A stretch of DNA of 13,419 bases from positions 1-13,419 of the forward strand of contig DCIP01000002.1 of the NCBI GenBank assembly GCA_002317115.1, in the 5' to 3' direction. Position numbers and translations under genes: made by a program. This document shows, piece after piece, positions 13,384-13,419 of this stretch (its first letter is position 1; each line of letters starts with the position of its first letter). The notes beneath the pieces are model-generated. The model had not been told where the DNA came from, did no database searches, and saw nothing but the letters and a program-made list of their open reading frames with translations. This stretch comes from Candidatus Scybalocola fimicaballi (GTDB lineage: Bacteria > Bacteroidota > Bacteroidia > Bacteroidales > Paludibacteraceae).

Positions 13384-13419
13384 GAGTTAACAACTGAGAA
13401 TGGTAGAAAGAAACTTCCA
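13384..13419 (+). pseudogene. polA: In-frame continuation of polA after the stop codon
   Basis: The twelve codons after the TAA stay open in the polA frame and read ELTTENGRKKLP. This is placed and composed like the E. coli PolA stretch EIAGKGKNQLTF that follows the KTITFE block. The match is weak by identity but correct in position and length. It suggests the rest of the polymerase gene continues beyond the window edge in the same frame. Confidence 0.55.

Noticed and set aside
1..13419. CRISPR array, defence island, phage or conjugative genes
   Set aside because: No regularly spaced repeats, cas-like proteins, integrase, transposase or phage structural genes are seen. The helicase-nuclease fits housekeeping recombination rather than a defence module.

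Overview
The window looks like the chromosome of a member of the Bacteroidota, most likely order Bacteroidales (a Bacteroides- or Prevotella-like organism). The coding DNA is AT-leaning and starts lack clear Shine-Dalgarno sequences but have A-rich leaders. Seven separate upstream regions carry an exact TAnnTTTG box, the -7 element of Bacteroidota vegetative promoters. The protein set (a nitronate monooxygenase-type flavoenzyme, an AddA/RecB-like helicase-nuclease, NadA, MazG, DeoC, a long-chain prenyl synthase and PolA) also fits. Genus and species cannot be fixed from the window.

Layout. 1-2513 (minus): a metal-efflux RND operon, with a His-rich lipoprotein adaptor first and then a CzcA/CusA pump that runs off the left edge. 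2514-2970 (no gene): two divergent promoters, a 118-bp inverted-repeat element resembling a MITE, an imperfect direct repeat and a dyad. 2971-4750 (plus): the flavin oxidoreductase, a strong hairpin, then a UDG-superfamily protein with its own promoter. 4775-8083 (minus): an 1102-residue UvrD-type helicase with a C-terminal PD-(D/E)XK nuclease, convergent with the previous gene across a shared 10-bp stem terminator. 8084-8665 (no gene): an AT-rich divergent intergenic region with a tight set of DnaA-box-like 9-mers and a repeated GTCAACGTTA motif. 8666-10842 (plus): nadA, a mazG-like gene and deoC, closely packed and ended by a classical terminator. 10953-11930 (minus): a long-chain polyprenyl diphosphate synthase. 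12001-13383 (plus): the 5' half of polA, divergent from the prenyl synthase with overlapping promoters.

Most gene content is housekeeping: NAD synthesis, nucleotide-pool cleaning and deoxynucleoside salvage, quinone side-chain synthesis, DNA repair and recombination, and envelope metal efflux. I did not find a convincing undescribed multi-gene system. The strongest anomaly is polA. An in-frame TAA stops it inside the 3'-5' exonuclease domain, while the same frame stays open and alignable to PolA after the stop up to the window edge. Other points worth a second look are the DnaA-box-like cluster (possible replication origin), the 118-bp element, a tandem duplication that separates a nadA/mazG stop-start overlap, and a canonical beta-clamp-binding motif in PolA.
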